A DNA stretch of 22,070 bases, from positions 1 to 22,070 of the forward strand of contig JAZQGY010000009.1 of NCBI GenBank assembly GCA_045540295.1. The letters are read 5' to 3'. The notes under the pieces were generated by a model that searched no databases, was not told the DNA's origin, and was given only the letters and a program-made list of their open reading frames with translations. The DNA is from SIG452 sp045540295. GTDB taxonomy: Bacteria > Bacillota > Clostridia > UMGS1840. Positions 13,853-21,346 of this stretch are shown here, piece after piece (positions within the stretch are counted from its first letter, which is position 1; each line of letters opens with the position of its first letter). The position numbers and the translations under genes were made by a program.

Positions 13853-14032
13853 ATGGCTAAATTAAAAGTTACTTTAAAAAAGAGCCTGATCGGTCGTCTT
13901 GACAGCCATATTAAGACTGCAAACGCATTAGGCTTAAAGAAAATCAGAGATGAAAAAATCCATAATGATACACCTCAGATCAGAGGTATGGTAAACAAAG
14001 TATCTTATCTGGTAGACTGTGAAGAAGTCTAA
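13853..14032 (+). CDS. rpmD: 50S ribosomal protein L30
   Basis: A 59-residue protein, short enough to be missed by length filters, reading MAKLKVTLKKSLIGRL at the start and TPQIRGMVNKVSYLV near the end, typical L30. Its place between rpsE and rplO is the normal one. There is no SD just before the ATG, and no in-frame GTG or TTG between the ATG and the upstream stop at 13817. Initiation may use the distant SD at 13804 across a hairpin, or be coupled some other way. Confidence 0.94.
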   Translation: MAKLKVTLKKSLIGRLDSHIKTANALGLKKIRDEKIHNDTPQIRGMVNKVSYLVDCEEV

Positions 14033-14062
14033 AACTAAAATTTATTCGGAGGTGTAAATATT

Positions 14063-14503
14063 ATGAGATTAAACGAATTGTCTCCGGCTCCGGGTTCCGT
14101 AAGAGAGCGTTACAGAAAAGGTAGAGGTCACGCTTCCGGTAACGGAAAACAAGCCGGCAAAGGCCATAAAGGTCAGAAAGCAAGATCCGGCGGCGGTGTA
14201 AGACCCGGCTTCGAAGGCGGCCAGATGCCGTTAGCAAGAAGACTCCCCAAAAGAGGCTTCCACAATTTCTTTGCGAAAAATTATACCGAAATTCATCTTT
14301 CCGATTTAGAAAGATTTGAAAACGGAACCGAAGTTACTGCTGAACTGTTAAAAGAAACCGGCGTAATTTCTAAAATCAATGACGGAATTGTTGTTTTAAA
14401 CAGAGGAGATCTTACCAAAAAGCTGACAGTAAAAGCTGCAAGATTCTCAAAAGCTGCTGCTGAAAAAATTACTGCTTTAGGTGGAAAGACTGAGGTGATT
14501 TAA
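14063..14503 (+). CDS. rplO: 50S ribosomal protein L15
   Basis: 146 residues: MRLNELSPAPGSVRERYRKG then a glycine- and lysine-rich arm (GKQAGKGHKGQKARSGGG) and RLPKRGFHNFFAKNY, the normal L15 order. L15 is a late assembly protein of 50S. SD CGGAGGTG about 9 nt before the ATG. Its end carries the SD of secY. Confidence 0.97.
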   Translation: MRLNELSPAPGSVRERYRKGRGHASGNGKQAGKGHKGQKARSGGGVRPGFEGGQMPLARRLPKRGFHNFFAKNYTEIHLSDLERFENGTEVTAELLKETGVISKINDGIVVLNRGDLTKKLTVKAARFSKAAAEKITALGGKTEVI

Positions 14504-14504
14504 T

Positions 14505-15761
14505 ATGTTTAGCATATTAAAAAATGCATGGAAAATTCCAGATCTGAGAAAAAAGATTCTGTATACACTACTGTTACTGGTCGTTTTCAGATTAGGATCG
14601 CATATCCCCGTTCCCTTTGTAGACAGAAATATTTTAGCCCAGCTGTTCGGCGGTAATAACAATACCCTGTTCGGTCTGGCAAACGTAATTTCCGGTAATG
14701 CTCTGGAACAGGCAACCATCTTTGCAATGAGCATCACCCCCTACATTAACTCTTCCATTATTATACAGCTTCTTACCGTTGCAATTCCCGCTTTGGAAAG
14801 AATGTCCAAAGAAGGGGAAGAAGGCAAGAAGAAAATTGCAACCATTACCCGTGTTGTTACCATCGTGTTAGCATTTGTTCAGGCAGCTGGTTTGTATATG
14901 GCAGTTGCTGATACTCAGCTCAGAGGACCTGCGACTTTCTTTGCAGTTGTTCTCACTTTGACTGCAGGTACTGCATTCTTAATGTGGCTGGGTGAACAGA
15001 TTAACGAAAAAGGTGTTGGAAACGGTATTTCCATCATCATCTTTGCCGGTATCGTTTCTGGTGCTCCTACCGGAATTATCGGCTTAGTTGCAGGTGCAAC
15101 CGGAACTGATTGGATTATCATCGCTGCAGTATTACTGGTAATCATCGCAGTAATCGGCTTCATCGTTCTGATGAACAATGCAGAAAGAAGAATTCCCGTT
15201 CAGTATGCAAAAAGAGTTGTAGGCAGAAAAATGTATGGTGGACAGAGCTCCCACGTGCCGATTAAAGTTGCAATGGCAGGCGTAATGCCCATCATCTTTG
15301 CCGTGTCTATCATGGCGTTCCCCGCAACCATCGCACAGATGTTCGGCGGTGCAACCTCCGGCTTCTGGGCAGGCTTCTTAAAAGTGTTTACTCCGGGTAG
15401 CCCCTGGTACTCTCTCATCTATTTCATCCTGATTATTCTGTTCACTTTCTTCTATACAGAAATTCAGTTTAATCCGGTTGAAATTGCAAACAACATGAAG
15501 AACAACGGCGGTTTTGTTCCTGGTTTAAGACCCGGCAAACCTACCAGTGACTTCATTCGCATGGTATTAAACAGAATTACCTTGATTGGTGCAATTTTCA
15601 TTGCGTTGATCGCAGTATTACCTACTCTGCTTTCGCACATCAACCCTGCGATTGCATTCGTTGGATCTTCTCTGGTCATCGTAGTAGGTGTTGCAATTGA
15701 AACCGTAAAACAGATTGAATCTCAAATGTTGATGAGACATTATAAAGGCTTCTTAGAATAA
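14505..15761 (+). CDS. secY: Protein translocase subunit SecY
   Basis: 418 residues with about ten hydrophobic transmembrane segments. Family marks are FRLGSHIPVPFVD in segment 1, the plug region following it, TPYINSSIIIQLL, LWLGEQINEKGVGNGIS-like text around residue 165-180, and NPVEIANNMKNNGGFVPG with the conserved arginine in GLRPGKPT, the cytosolic loop that contacts SecA and the ribosome. SecY is the pore of the Sec channel. It starts one base after rplO and its SD (GAGGTGA) lies within rplO, so the two are coupled. Confidence 0.97.
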   Translation: MFSILKNAWKIPDLRKKILYTLLLLVVFRLGSHIPVPFVDRNILAQLFGGNNNTLFGLANVISGNALEQATIFAMSITPYINSSIIIQLLTVAIPALERMSKEGEEGKKKIATITRVVTIVLAFVQAAGLYMAVADTQLRGPATFFAVVLTLTAGTAFLMWLGEQINEKGVGNGISIIIFAGIVSGAPTGIIGLVAGATGTDWIIIAAVLLVIIAVIGFIVLMNNAERRIPVQYAKRVVGRKMYGGQSSHVPIKVAMAGVMPIIFAVSIMAFPATIAQMFGGATSGFWAGFLKVFTPGSPWYSLIYFILIILFTFFYTEIQFNPVEIANNMKNNGGFVPGLRPGKPTSDFIRMVLNRITLIGAIFIALIAVLPTLLSHINPAIAFVGSSLVIVVGVAIETVKQIESQMLMRHYKGFLE

Positions 15762-15782
15762 ACATCCTTACGGTACAAGAAA

Positions 15783-16421
15783 ATGATTTTGACATTATTA
15801 GGTGCGCCGGGTGCCGGTAAAGGCACCTTGGCGAGAAATTTAGCAAAAATACTACAGATTCCAACCATCTCAACCGGAGCTCTGCTCCGGGATGAGATTG
15901 GTAGTGGCTCTGATTTAGGAAAAGAGATTGACCAGCTTATTTCCAACGGAAACTTTGTGTCAGACGAAATGGTTTCCCATCTGCTCGTAAAACGGCTTCG
16001 TGAGCCGGATTGTCAGAAGGGATACATTTTAGACGGATTTCCGAGAAACACCACTCAGGCAGAACATTTGTCTGATTTGGGAATTCAGTTGGACAAAGCA
16101 GTGCTTTTAGACGTGCCAAATGAAACCATCATTGCCCGTTTAGAAGGACGCAGAGAATGTCCCTACTGCAGAGCTACCTACCATATTCAGTACAATCCTC
16201 CAAAACAGGATGGTGTTTGTGATGAATGCGGTTCTTCCCTTCAAATCAGAGAGGATGACCGTCCGGAAGTTATTTCCAAACGGTTAAACATTTATCATAA
16301 ACAGACTGAACCGCTGATTCAGTTTTTCACGAAACAACAGTTGTTGGTTAGTGTTCCGGGTTCTGAAAGTGTGGATGATACTGTACAAAGTGTGTTAAAG
16401 GCGCTGGGTGTAAGTTTATGA
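15783..16421 (+). CDS. adk: Adenylate kinase, zinc-lid type
   Basis: 212 residues. The P-loop is GAPGAGKGT at 7-15, the NMP-binding part has TGALLRDEI, DGFPRN occupies 84-89, and the LID carries CPYC (126, 129) and CDEC (146, 149), an intact zinc site. The enzyme interconverts ATP, AMP and ADP in the cytoplasm. Unlike its neighbours it has no clear SD in the 21 nt after secY, so reinitiation after SecY is likely. Its stop overlaps the map start as ATGA. Confidence 0.97.
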   Translation: MILTLLGAPGAGKGTLARNLAKILQIPTISTGALLRDEIGSGSDLGKEIDQLISNGNFVSDEMVSHLLVKRLREPDCQKGYILDGFPRNTTQAEHLSDLGIQLDKAVLLDVPNETIIARLEGRRECPYCRATYHIQYNPPKQDGVCDECGSSLQIREDDRPEVISKRLNIYHKQTEPLIQFFTKQQLLVSVPGSESVDDTVQSVLKALGVSL

Positions 16422-17167
16422 TTTATATCAAAAGCAAAGAAGAAATTACACTGATGAGAAAAGCCGGTCAGATTACCAAAGGAGCTTTGCAAAAGGCAAT
16501 TGAAGCGGTGAGACCCGGCATTAAGACAATCGAGCTTGATAAGATTGCAGAAAGCTTTATCAGAAAATGCAACGCAACCCCTTCGTTTTACCAATACAAC
16601 GGTTATCCGATGCACATTTGTGTTTCGGTAAACAATGAAGTGGTACACGGCATTCCCGGTGAGTATGTAATTCAGGAAGGCGACATTGTTAGTATTGATT
16701 GTGGCGCTTGTTACAAAGGATATCATGGCGACTGTGCCGATACTGCTTTTGCCGGAGCAGTTTCCCAAGAAGCAAGGAAGCTTGTGGAAGCAACCCGAGA
16801 AAGCTTCTTTTTGGGAATGAAACAGGCTGTGGCAGGAAACAGAGTCGGTGATATTTCGGAAACTATTCAGACATTTATTGAAGGCAAAGGGTTTTCTATT
16901 GTTCGGGATTTGGAAGGACACGGAATTGGTGCAAATCTGCACGAAGGACCGTCAGTTCCTAATTTTGGAAAGGCAGGAAAGGGCCCGAAGCTGATGCCGG
17001 GGATGACCATTGCTGTGGAACCGATGGTAAACTTGGGTGGCTATCCTGTATATCAGGATGCCAAAGACAATTGGACCATCCGCACGGTGGACGGAAGCCT
17101 TTCGGCACATTACGAAAATACCATTCTTATCACAGACGGTGAGCCCGTCATTTTAACCACATTATAG
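16418..17167 (+). CDS. map: Methionine aminopeptidase, type I
   Basis: 249 residues, the short type Ia form without N-terminal zinc extension. The five metal ligands are all visible: D94, D105, H168, E201 and E233, with H77 and H175 as further active-site residues. It removes the initiator methionine from nascent proteins. The gene overlaps adk by four bases (ATGA), a strong sign of coupled translation. Standard place in Firmicutes spc blocks. Confidence 0.97.
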   Translation: MIYIKSKEEITLMRKAGQITKGALQKAIEAVRPGIKTIELDKIAESFIRKCNATPSFYQYNGYPMHICVSVNNEVVHGIPGEYVIQEGDIVSIDCGACYKGYHGDCADTAFAGAVSQEARKLVEATRESFFLGMKQAVAGNRVGDISETIQTFIEGKGFSIVRDLEGHGIGANLHEGPSVPNFGKAGKGPKLMPGMTIAVEPMVNLGGYPVYQDAKDNWTIRTVDGSLSAHYENTILITDGEPVILTTL

Positions 17168-17177
17168 GAGGGCAAGG

Positions 17178-17456
17178 ATGTTTCAGATAGCGGACTTGGT
17201 TGTATCCTTAAGCGGCAGAGATAAGAATCGCATTTTTATGGTGGTGGAGGTTATTGACCAAAACTACGTACTGATTGCAGACGGAATGCTTCGGAAGCTG
17301 GAAAAGCCTAAGAAGAAGAAAATAAAACATTTGGAAAAATCATCCGTTGTTTTGAATGAGCGTCTGCTATTAAAAATCAGCGAAGGTAAGAAAATTACCA
17401 ACGCAGAGCTTCGGAAATTCATCCGAACTCTCATGGATGCTGAATCGGAAGAATAA
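17178..17456 (+). CDS. KOW-domain RNA-binding protein (L14e-like), 92 aa
   Basis: A small basic protein with a KOW-like N-terminal barrel (residues about 5-40: DLVVSLSGRDKNRIFMVVEV) and a lysine-rich patch (EKPKKKKIKHLE), then a helical C-terminus. Genes of this kind, often named L14E/L6E/L27E-like, sit between map and infA in many Clostridia; the function is not established but RNA or ribosome binding is likely. SD AGGAGGG is 6 nt from the ATG, and the gene follows map by 10 nt. Confidence 0.85.
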   Translation: MFQIADLVVSLSGRDKNRIFMVVEVIDQNYVLIADGMLRKLEKPKKKKIKHLEKSSVVLNERLLLKISEGKKITNAELRKFIRTLMDAESEE

Positions 17457-17478
17457 CAGTTGCACGGAGGTAAAAATT

Positions 17479-17697
17479 ATGCCGAAAGATGATGTACTTG
17501 AATTAGAAGGAACCGTAATTGAAGCATTACCCAATGCCCAGTTTACGGTAGAATTGGAAAATGGGCACAAAATTTTAGCTCATATCTCAGGAAAATTAAG
17601 AATGCACTACATTAAAATTCTGCCGGGAGACAAAGTTACTTTAGAAATGTCGCCCTATGATTTAACCAGAGGCAGAATTGTATGGAGAGCGAAATAA
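17479..17697 (+). CDS. infA: Translation initiation factor IF-1
   Basis: 72 residues, MPKDDVLELEGTVIEALPN at the start, with the S1/OB-fold signature HISGKLRMHYIKILPGDKV. IF1 occupies the 30S A site during initiation. The ATG at 17479 has GGAGG 8 nt ahead; an open extension back to 17437 overlaps the KOW gene and is rejected. Confidence 0.97.
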   Translation: MPKDDVLELEGTVIEALPNAQFTVELENGHKILAHISGKLRMHYIKILPGDKVTLEMSPYDLTRGRIVWRAK

Positions 17698-17713
17698 TAG
17701 GAGGTAAATACTC

Positions 17714-17827
17714 ATGAAAGTAAGACCGTCTGTAAAAAAAATCTGTGAAAAATGTAAAGTTATTCGCAGAAAAGGAAATATCATGGTAATTTGCGAAAAC
17801 CCCAAACATAAACAGAAACAGGGCTAA
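17714..17827 (+). CDS. rpmJ: 50S ribosomal protein L36, zinc type
   Basis: 37 residues, below usual length filters: MKVRPSVKKICEKCKVIRR at the start, with zinc ligands C11, C14, C27 and H32. All four are intact, so this is the C+ form. L36 is the smallest ribosomal protein and binds 23S rRNA late in assembly. AGGAGG overlaps the region just after infA, about 9 nt before the ATG. Confidence 0.96.
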   Translation: MKVRPSVKKICEKCKVIRRKGNIMVICENPKHKQKQG

Positions 17828-18073
17828 TCGCAAACAAACCGCGTTGTCCGCATTGCGGCAAAAACAAACCTTTTGTGAAAAAGGCGCGGCTGTACAGAGT
17901 TCCTCTGTATGTCTTTTTTGCAGAATGTTTGCTTGATACAGGAATCTTTTTGTTAGGATTCTAAAAAATGCTCTGTTAGGCAGAGGGAAACGGTTTCACT
18001 AATCGTTTTCGCGGGAAACCGCCAACAAAACAAACGAATTTAAACACGAAAAAATCAGGAGGTGTAGATTCAA
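17828..18073 (+). promoter_or_regulatory. Long structured leader of rpsM (alpha block), with terminator-like hairpin
   Basis: The longest gap inside the cluster (246 nt). Helices: CCGCG 17839-17843 with 17885-17889, closing over CCGC 17848-17851 with 17855-17858 and CCTTTT 17869-17874 with 17879-17884 (a three-way junction). Next, TACAGAG 17893-17899 with 17903-17909, followed by GTC and six T, resembles an intrinsic terminator. Further helices are 17942-17946 with 17957-17961, CTCTG 17971-17975 with 17981-17985, and GCGG/CCGC around a GAAA loop at 18011-18022. ACAGAG (17894) can instead pair with CTCTGT (17971-17976), which would break the terminator. I see no promoter here. The S13-S11-S4-alpha order is that of the S4-controlled alpha operon of E. 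coli. Confidence 0.6.
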
Positions 18074-18442
18074 ATGGCAAGAATTGCTGGTATCGACTTA
18101 CCCAGAGAAAAAAGAGTAGAAATCGGTTTGACCTATATCTACGGAATTGGTGTTTCTGCTTCCAGAAGAATTTTAAAAGAAACCGGAATCAATCCCGACA
18201 CCAGAGTAAAAGATTTAACCGATGACGAAGTAGCAAAATTAAGAGATAATATCGACAAAAACCATGTAGTTGAAGGTGATCTTCGCCGTGACGTTGCAAT
18301 GGATATCAAACGTTTGATTGAAATTGGATGTTACAGAGGAACCAGACACAGAAAAGGTCTGCCTTGCAGAGGTCAGAGAACCAAAACCAATGCAAGAACC
18401 AGAAAAGGTCCCAGAAAAACTATGGCAAACAAAAAGAAATAA
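18074..18442 (+). CDS. rpsM: 30S ribosomal protein S13
   Basis: 122 residues starting MARIAGIDLPREKRVEIGLTY, with GCYRGTRHRKGLPCRGQRT-type C-terminal block (positions about 88-106) and a basic tail. S13 lies in the 30S head and contacts P-site tRNA and L5. SD AGGAGGTG is about 9 nt from the ATG. Confidence 0.97.
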   Translation: MARIAGIDLPREKRVEIGLTYIYGIGVSASRRILKETGINPDTRVKDLTDDEVAKLRDNIDKNHVVEGDLRRDVAMDIKRLIEIGCYRGTRHRKGLPCRGQRTKTNARTRKGPRKTMANKKK

Positions 18443-18466
18443 TCTTTTTGTTTGGGTTTCCCATAC

Positions 18467-18522
18467 GGCAGGCAGGATAAACTTCCTGCTGCCTAGAAGA
18501 ATCGAAGTGTAGAGATACACTT
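18467..18522 (+). promoter_or_regulatory. Two strong stem-loops between rpsM and rpsK
   Basis: A 10-bp stem with one bulged G pairs 18467-18477 with 18484-18493 around TAAACT. A perfect 7-bp stem, AAGTGTA 18505-18511 with 18516-18522, carries a GAGA (GNRA) tetraloop and ends 8 nt before the rpsK SD. Neither has a T-run. The GNRA-capped stem next to the SD is a good candidate for a protein-binding or processing site. Confidence 0.6.
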
Positions 18523-18546
18523 TCACGAAAGGAATGAGAAAATCAA

Positions 18547-18942
18547 ATGGCTAAAGCGGTTAAAAGAACAACCAGAAGAAGAAAAGAGAAGAAGCACATT
18601 GAGAAAGGTGCAGTTCATATTCAGTCTTCTTTCAACAATACAATCGTAACCATCACTGACGTTGCAGGTAATGCACTTTCTTGGGCATCCGCAGGTGGTC
18701 TGGGCTTCAGAGGCTCCAGAAAAAACACTCCGTTTGCTGCACAGATGGCTGCTGAAACTGCTGCAAAGGCTGCTATGGAACATGGCTTAAAAACTGTTGA
18801 AGTTTTTGTAAAAGGTCCCGGTTCCGGTAGAGAAGCTGCAATCAGAGCACTGCAGACTGCAGGCTTGGAAGTTACCATGATTAAAGACGTAACTCCTATC
18901 CCGCACAACGGCTGCAGACCTCCGAAGAGAAGAAGAGTATAA
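18547..18942 (+). CDS. rpsK: 30S ribosomal protein S11
   Basis: 131 residues with GAVHIQSSFNNTIVTITD, the core S11 strand, GFRGSRKNTPFAAQMAAE, and the C-terminal TPIPHNGCRPPKRRRV. S11 binds the 30S platform near the mRNA exit. SD AAAGGAATGAG is weaker than in neighbours and follows a tetraloop hairpin. Confidence 0.97.
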   Translation: MAKAVKRTTRRRKEKKHIEKGAVHIQSSFNNTIVTITDVAGNALSWASAGGLGFRGSRKNTPFAAQMAAETAAKAAMEHGLKTVEVFVKGPGSGREAAIRALQTAGLEVTMIKDVTPIPHNGCRPPKRRRV

Positions 18943-19021
18943 TCTCTTTTGGAGAACATTATTATTTGAAATTTAGGATTTTGGCAATATGCCAAAGAAT
19001 AAAAGTGGAGGTGCAAAACAA

Positions 19022-19648
19022 ATGGCAAGATATACAGGTGCAGTGTGCCGTCTTTGCAGAAGAGAAAATCAGAAACTTTTCTTAAAAGGTACCAGATGTT
19101 TTTCTGAAAAATGTGCCCTGTCTAAAAGAGCATATGCTCCCGGACAGCACGGCCAGGCTAGAAAGAAAATGTCTGAATATGGCGTTCAGCTGCGTGAAAA
19201 ACAGAAAACTAGAAGATATTATGGCGTATTAGAAGGTCAGTTTGCAAACTACTACGAAATGGCTGTTAAAAAAGCAGGCATTACCGGTGAAAACTTACTG
19301 ATCATCTTAGAATCCAGACTGGATAACATCGTTTACAGATTAGGCTGGGCTACTTCCAGACCGGAAGCAAGACAGCTGGTTAGACACGGTCACTTTGAAG
19401 TAAACGGTCAGAAAGCAAACATTCCTTCCATCTTACTGAAGGCAGGAGACACCATCACCATTAAAGATAAGAGCCGCAGCTCTGAAAAGATTAAAGCTAT
19501 TTTAGAAACTACCGAATCCAAAGTAGTTCCCATGTGGTTATCCTTAGATAAAAACGCTTTAAGCGCTTCTATCGTAAGAATGCCCACCAGAGACGAAATT
19601 GATCTGGAAGTTGAAGAACACTTAATCGTTGAGTTGTACTCCAAATAA
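19022..19648 (+). CDS. rpsD: 30S ribosomal protein S4, zinc type
   Basis: 208 residues from ATG 19022 (MARYTGAVCRLCRRE), with GGAGGTG about 9 nt upstream; the 11-residue extension from 18989 is rejected because it contains the SD itself. The N-terminus has an intact zinc set, C9, C12, C26, C31. An S4 RNA-binding domain spans about 98-160 (SRLDNIVYRLGWA). S4 starts 30S assembly and is the autorepressor of alpha operons in E. coli and of monocistronic rpsD in B. subtilis. Here rpsD lies inside the alpha block. Confidence 0.97.
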   Translation: MARYTGAVCRLCRRENQKLFLKGTRCFSEKCALSKRAYAPGQHGQARKKMSEYGVQLREKQKTRRYYGVLEGQFANYYEMAVKKAGITGENLLIILESRLDNIVYRLGWATSRPEARQLVRHGHFEVNGQKANIPSILLKAGDTITIKDKSRSSEKIKAILETTESKVVPMWLSLDKNALSASIVRMPTRDEIDLEVEEHLIVELYSK

Positions 19649-19669
19649 GATATTGACTTTGCTTTTATG

Positions 19670-19778
19670 CTTCTTCCGATCAGTTTTTGGTCGGAGGAGG
19701 CAGTTAAGTCAGTATAGCTGACCCAAGGAGTCAAAAAACTCCAAAAAGTTAGAATATAAGATTGAACACCATTCGGTG
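19670..19778 (+). promoter_or_regulatory. Four stem-loops between rpsD and rpoA
   Basis: A 12-bp stem (three G-U pairs) pairs 19670-19681 with 19689-19700; its 3' arm contains GGAGGAGG, an SD-like sequence with no start codon behind it. Then GTCAG 19708-19712 with 19718-19722, GGAGT 19727-19731 with 19738-19742, and CACC 19767-19770 with 19775-19778, the last touching the true rpoA SD. Possible role: independent tuning of alpha synthesis relative to the ribosomal proteins. Confidence 0.55.
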
Positions 19779-19792
19779 AGGAGGGTCACAAT

Positions 19793-20740
19793 ATGATTTT
19801 AATTGAAAAACCCAATATCGAATTTTTAGACCGGTCACCCAGCGGTGATTACGCTAAATTTTCCTTAAGCCCGTTAAATCGGGGATATGGTACTACCCTT
19901 GGTAACAGCTTGAGAAGAATTCTGTTGTCTTCTTTAGAAGGTGTTGCTCCCACCAGCGTGAAGATTGACGGTGTGGTGCACGAATTCTCCACCATTCCCG
20001 GTGTGAAGGAAGACGTAACCGAAATTATTCTGAATGTGAAAAATATCGCTGCAAAACTGTTCTGCGACGGTCCTAAAACCGTGATTTTAGAAGCAGACGG
20101 CGAATGTGTTTTAACTGCAGGCGATATCAAACCGGATGCAGAAGTGGAAATTAAAAATCCCGAGCTGCACATTGCAACCTTAAACAAAGATGCAAAATTC
20201 TATATGGAAATTGTGTTTGATCACGGTATCGGCTATGTTCCGTCTGAACTGAACAAAACTCCGACTCTGCCGGTAGGTGCAATTCCGGTTGACTCCATTT
20301 ATACTCCTGTAAAGAAGGTAAATGCAACTGTTGAAAATACCAGAGTAGGTAATAAAACCGACCATGACAAACTGACTTTGGAAGTTTGGACCAATGGCGT
20401 GTTAACTGCTGACGAAGCAGTTGGCTGGGCTGCAAAAATCATGAGCGAGCATCTGTCTCTGTTCGTGGGCTTGTCCGACGAAGCAAAGAACAGCGATATC
20501 ATGGTGGAAAAAGAAGAAGACTACAAAGAAAAAGTTTTAGAAATGACGATCGAAGATTTGGATTTATCCGTTCGTTCTTACAACTGTCTGAAGAGAGCAG
20601 GTATCAACAATGTGGAAGACCTGTCTAAGAAGACTCAGGAAGAAATGATTAAAGTTAGAAACTTAGGTAGAAAATCCATGGAAGAAGTCATTGCAAAACT
20701 GGAAGCGTTGGGCTTGACTCTGGCGCAGGAAGAAGAATAA
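19793..20740 (+). CDS. rpoA: DNA-directed RNA polymerase subunit alpha
   Basis: 315 residues. The N-terminal domain (about 1-230) dimerises and nucleates core polymerase: GYGTTLGNSLRRILLSS and PVGAIPVDSIYTPVKKVN are typical. An acidic linker leads to the C-terminal domain, SVRSYNCLKRAGINNVEDL, then VRNLGRKSMEEVIAKL (about 288-303), which contacts UP elements and activators. Both parts are intact. SD GAGGAGGG about 8 nt upstream. Confidence 0.98.
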   Translation: MILIEKPNIEFLDRSPSGDYAKFSLSPLNRGYGTTLGNSLRRILLSSLEGVAPTSVKIDGVVHEFSTIPGVKEDVTEIILNVKNIAAKLFCDGPKTVILEADGECVLTAGDIKPDAEVEIKNPELHIATLNKDAKFYMEIVFDHGIGYVPSELNKTPTLPVGAIPVDSIYTPVKKVNATVENTRVGNKTDHDKLTLEVWTNGVLTADEAVGWAAKIMSEHLSLFVGLSDEAKNSDIMVEKEEDYKEKVLEMTIEDLDLSVRSYNCLKRAGINNVEDLSKKTQEEMIKVRNLGRKSMEEVIAKLEALGLTLAQEEE

Positions 20741-20786
20741 ACCTTACCCGAAAGGGAATTGATTGAAAAAGGGAGGCTATGTCAAA

Positions 20787-21128
20787 ATGGCAGGTACCAG
20801 AAAATTAGGTCGTCCTACTGACCATAGAATCGCTATGCTTAGAAATCTTGTTACCGCTCTGTTAGAACACGGTAAAATGGAAACTACCGTTACCAGAGCA
20901 AAAGAAACCAGAGCATTAGCTGAAAAAATGATTACTCTTGCAAAAAAAGACACTTTACATGCAAGAAGACAGGCGCTGGCTTTTATCACCAAAGAAGATG
21001 TTGTGAAAAAGCTGTTTGAAGAAATCGCTCCGAAATATCAGGAAAGAAACGGTGGTTACACCAGAATCATCAAAACTTTCGAACGCCGTGGCGATGCAGC
21101 TTTAATGTCTGTGATCGAATTAGTATAA
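20787..21128 (+). CDS. rplQ: 50S ribosomal protein L17
   Basis: 113 residues from ATG 20787 (MAGTRKLGRPTDHRIAMLRN), with GGGAGG about 10 nt upstream. The longer frame from TTG 20763 has no SD. The family segments ETTVTRAKETRALAEKMITLAK and RNGGYTRI are present. L17 surrounds the tunnel exit. Last gene of the alpha block proper. Confidence 0.97.
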   Translation: MAGTRKLGRPTDHRIAMLRNLVTALLEHGKMETTVTRAKETRALAEKMITLAKKDTLHARRQALAFITKEDVVKKLFEEIAPKYQERNGGYTRIIKTFERRGDAALMSVIELV

Positions 21129-21141
21129 GGAGGTATTCACA

Positions 21142-21339
21142 ATGAAACAGGGAATCCATCCGGATTACAAAAAAACCACTATTACCTGTGCTTGTGGCGC
21201 GGTTTATGAAACCGGCTCCAGCAAGGAAAACCTGCACGTGGAAATTTGTGCAAAATGCCATCCGTTCTATACCGGCAAACAGAAACTGGTAGACACCGGC
21301 GGACGTGTAGAAAAATTCAAAAAGAAATTCGGTTTATAA
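21142..21339 (+). CDS. rpmE: 50S ribosomal protein L31, zinc type
   Basis: 65 residues, MKQGIHPDYKKTTITC..., with zinc ligands C16, C18, C36 and C39 (CAC and CAKC) and the HPFYTGKQKLVDTGGRVEKF block. It is the C+ form. L31 bridges the 50S central protuberance and 30S head and acts as a zinc store in B. subtilis. It follows rplQ by 13 nt and shares its transcript; in most Firmicutes rpmE lies elsewhere, often near rho. Confidence 0.97.
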   Translation: MKQGIHPDYKKTTITCACGAVYETGSSKENLHVEICAKCHPFYTGKQKLVDTGGRVEKFKKKFGL

Positions 21340-21346
21340 AAACAAG

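Noticed and set aside
18989..19021. Earlier start for S4
   Set aside because: Contains the SD of the real start and adds residues not found in S4 proteins.
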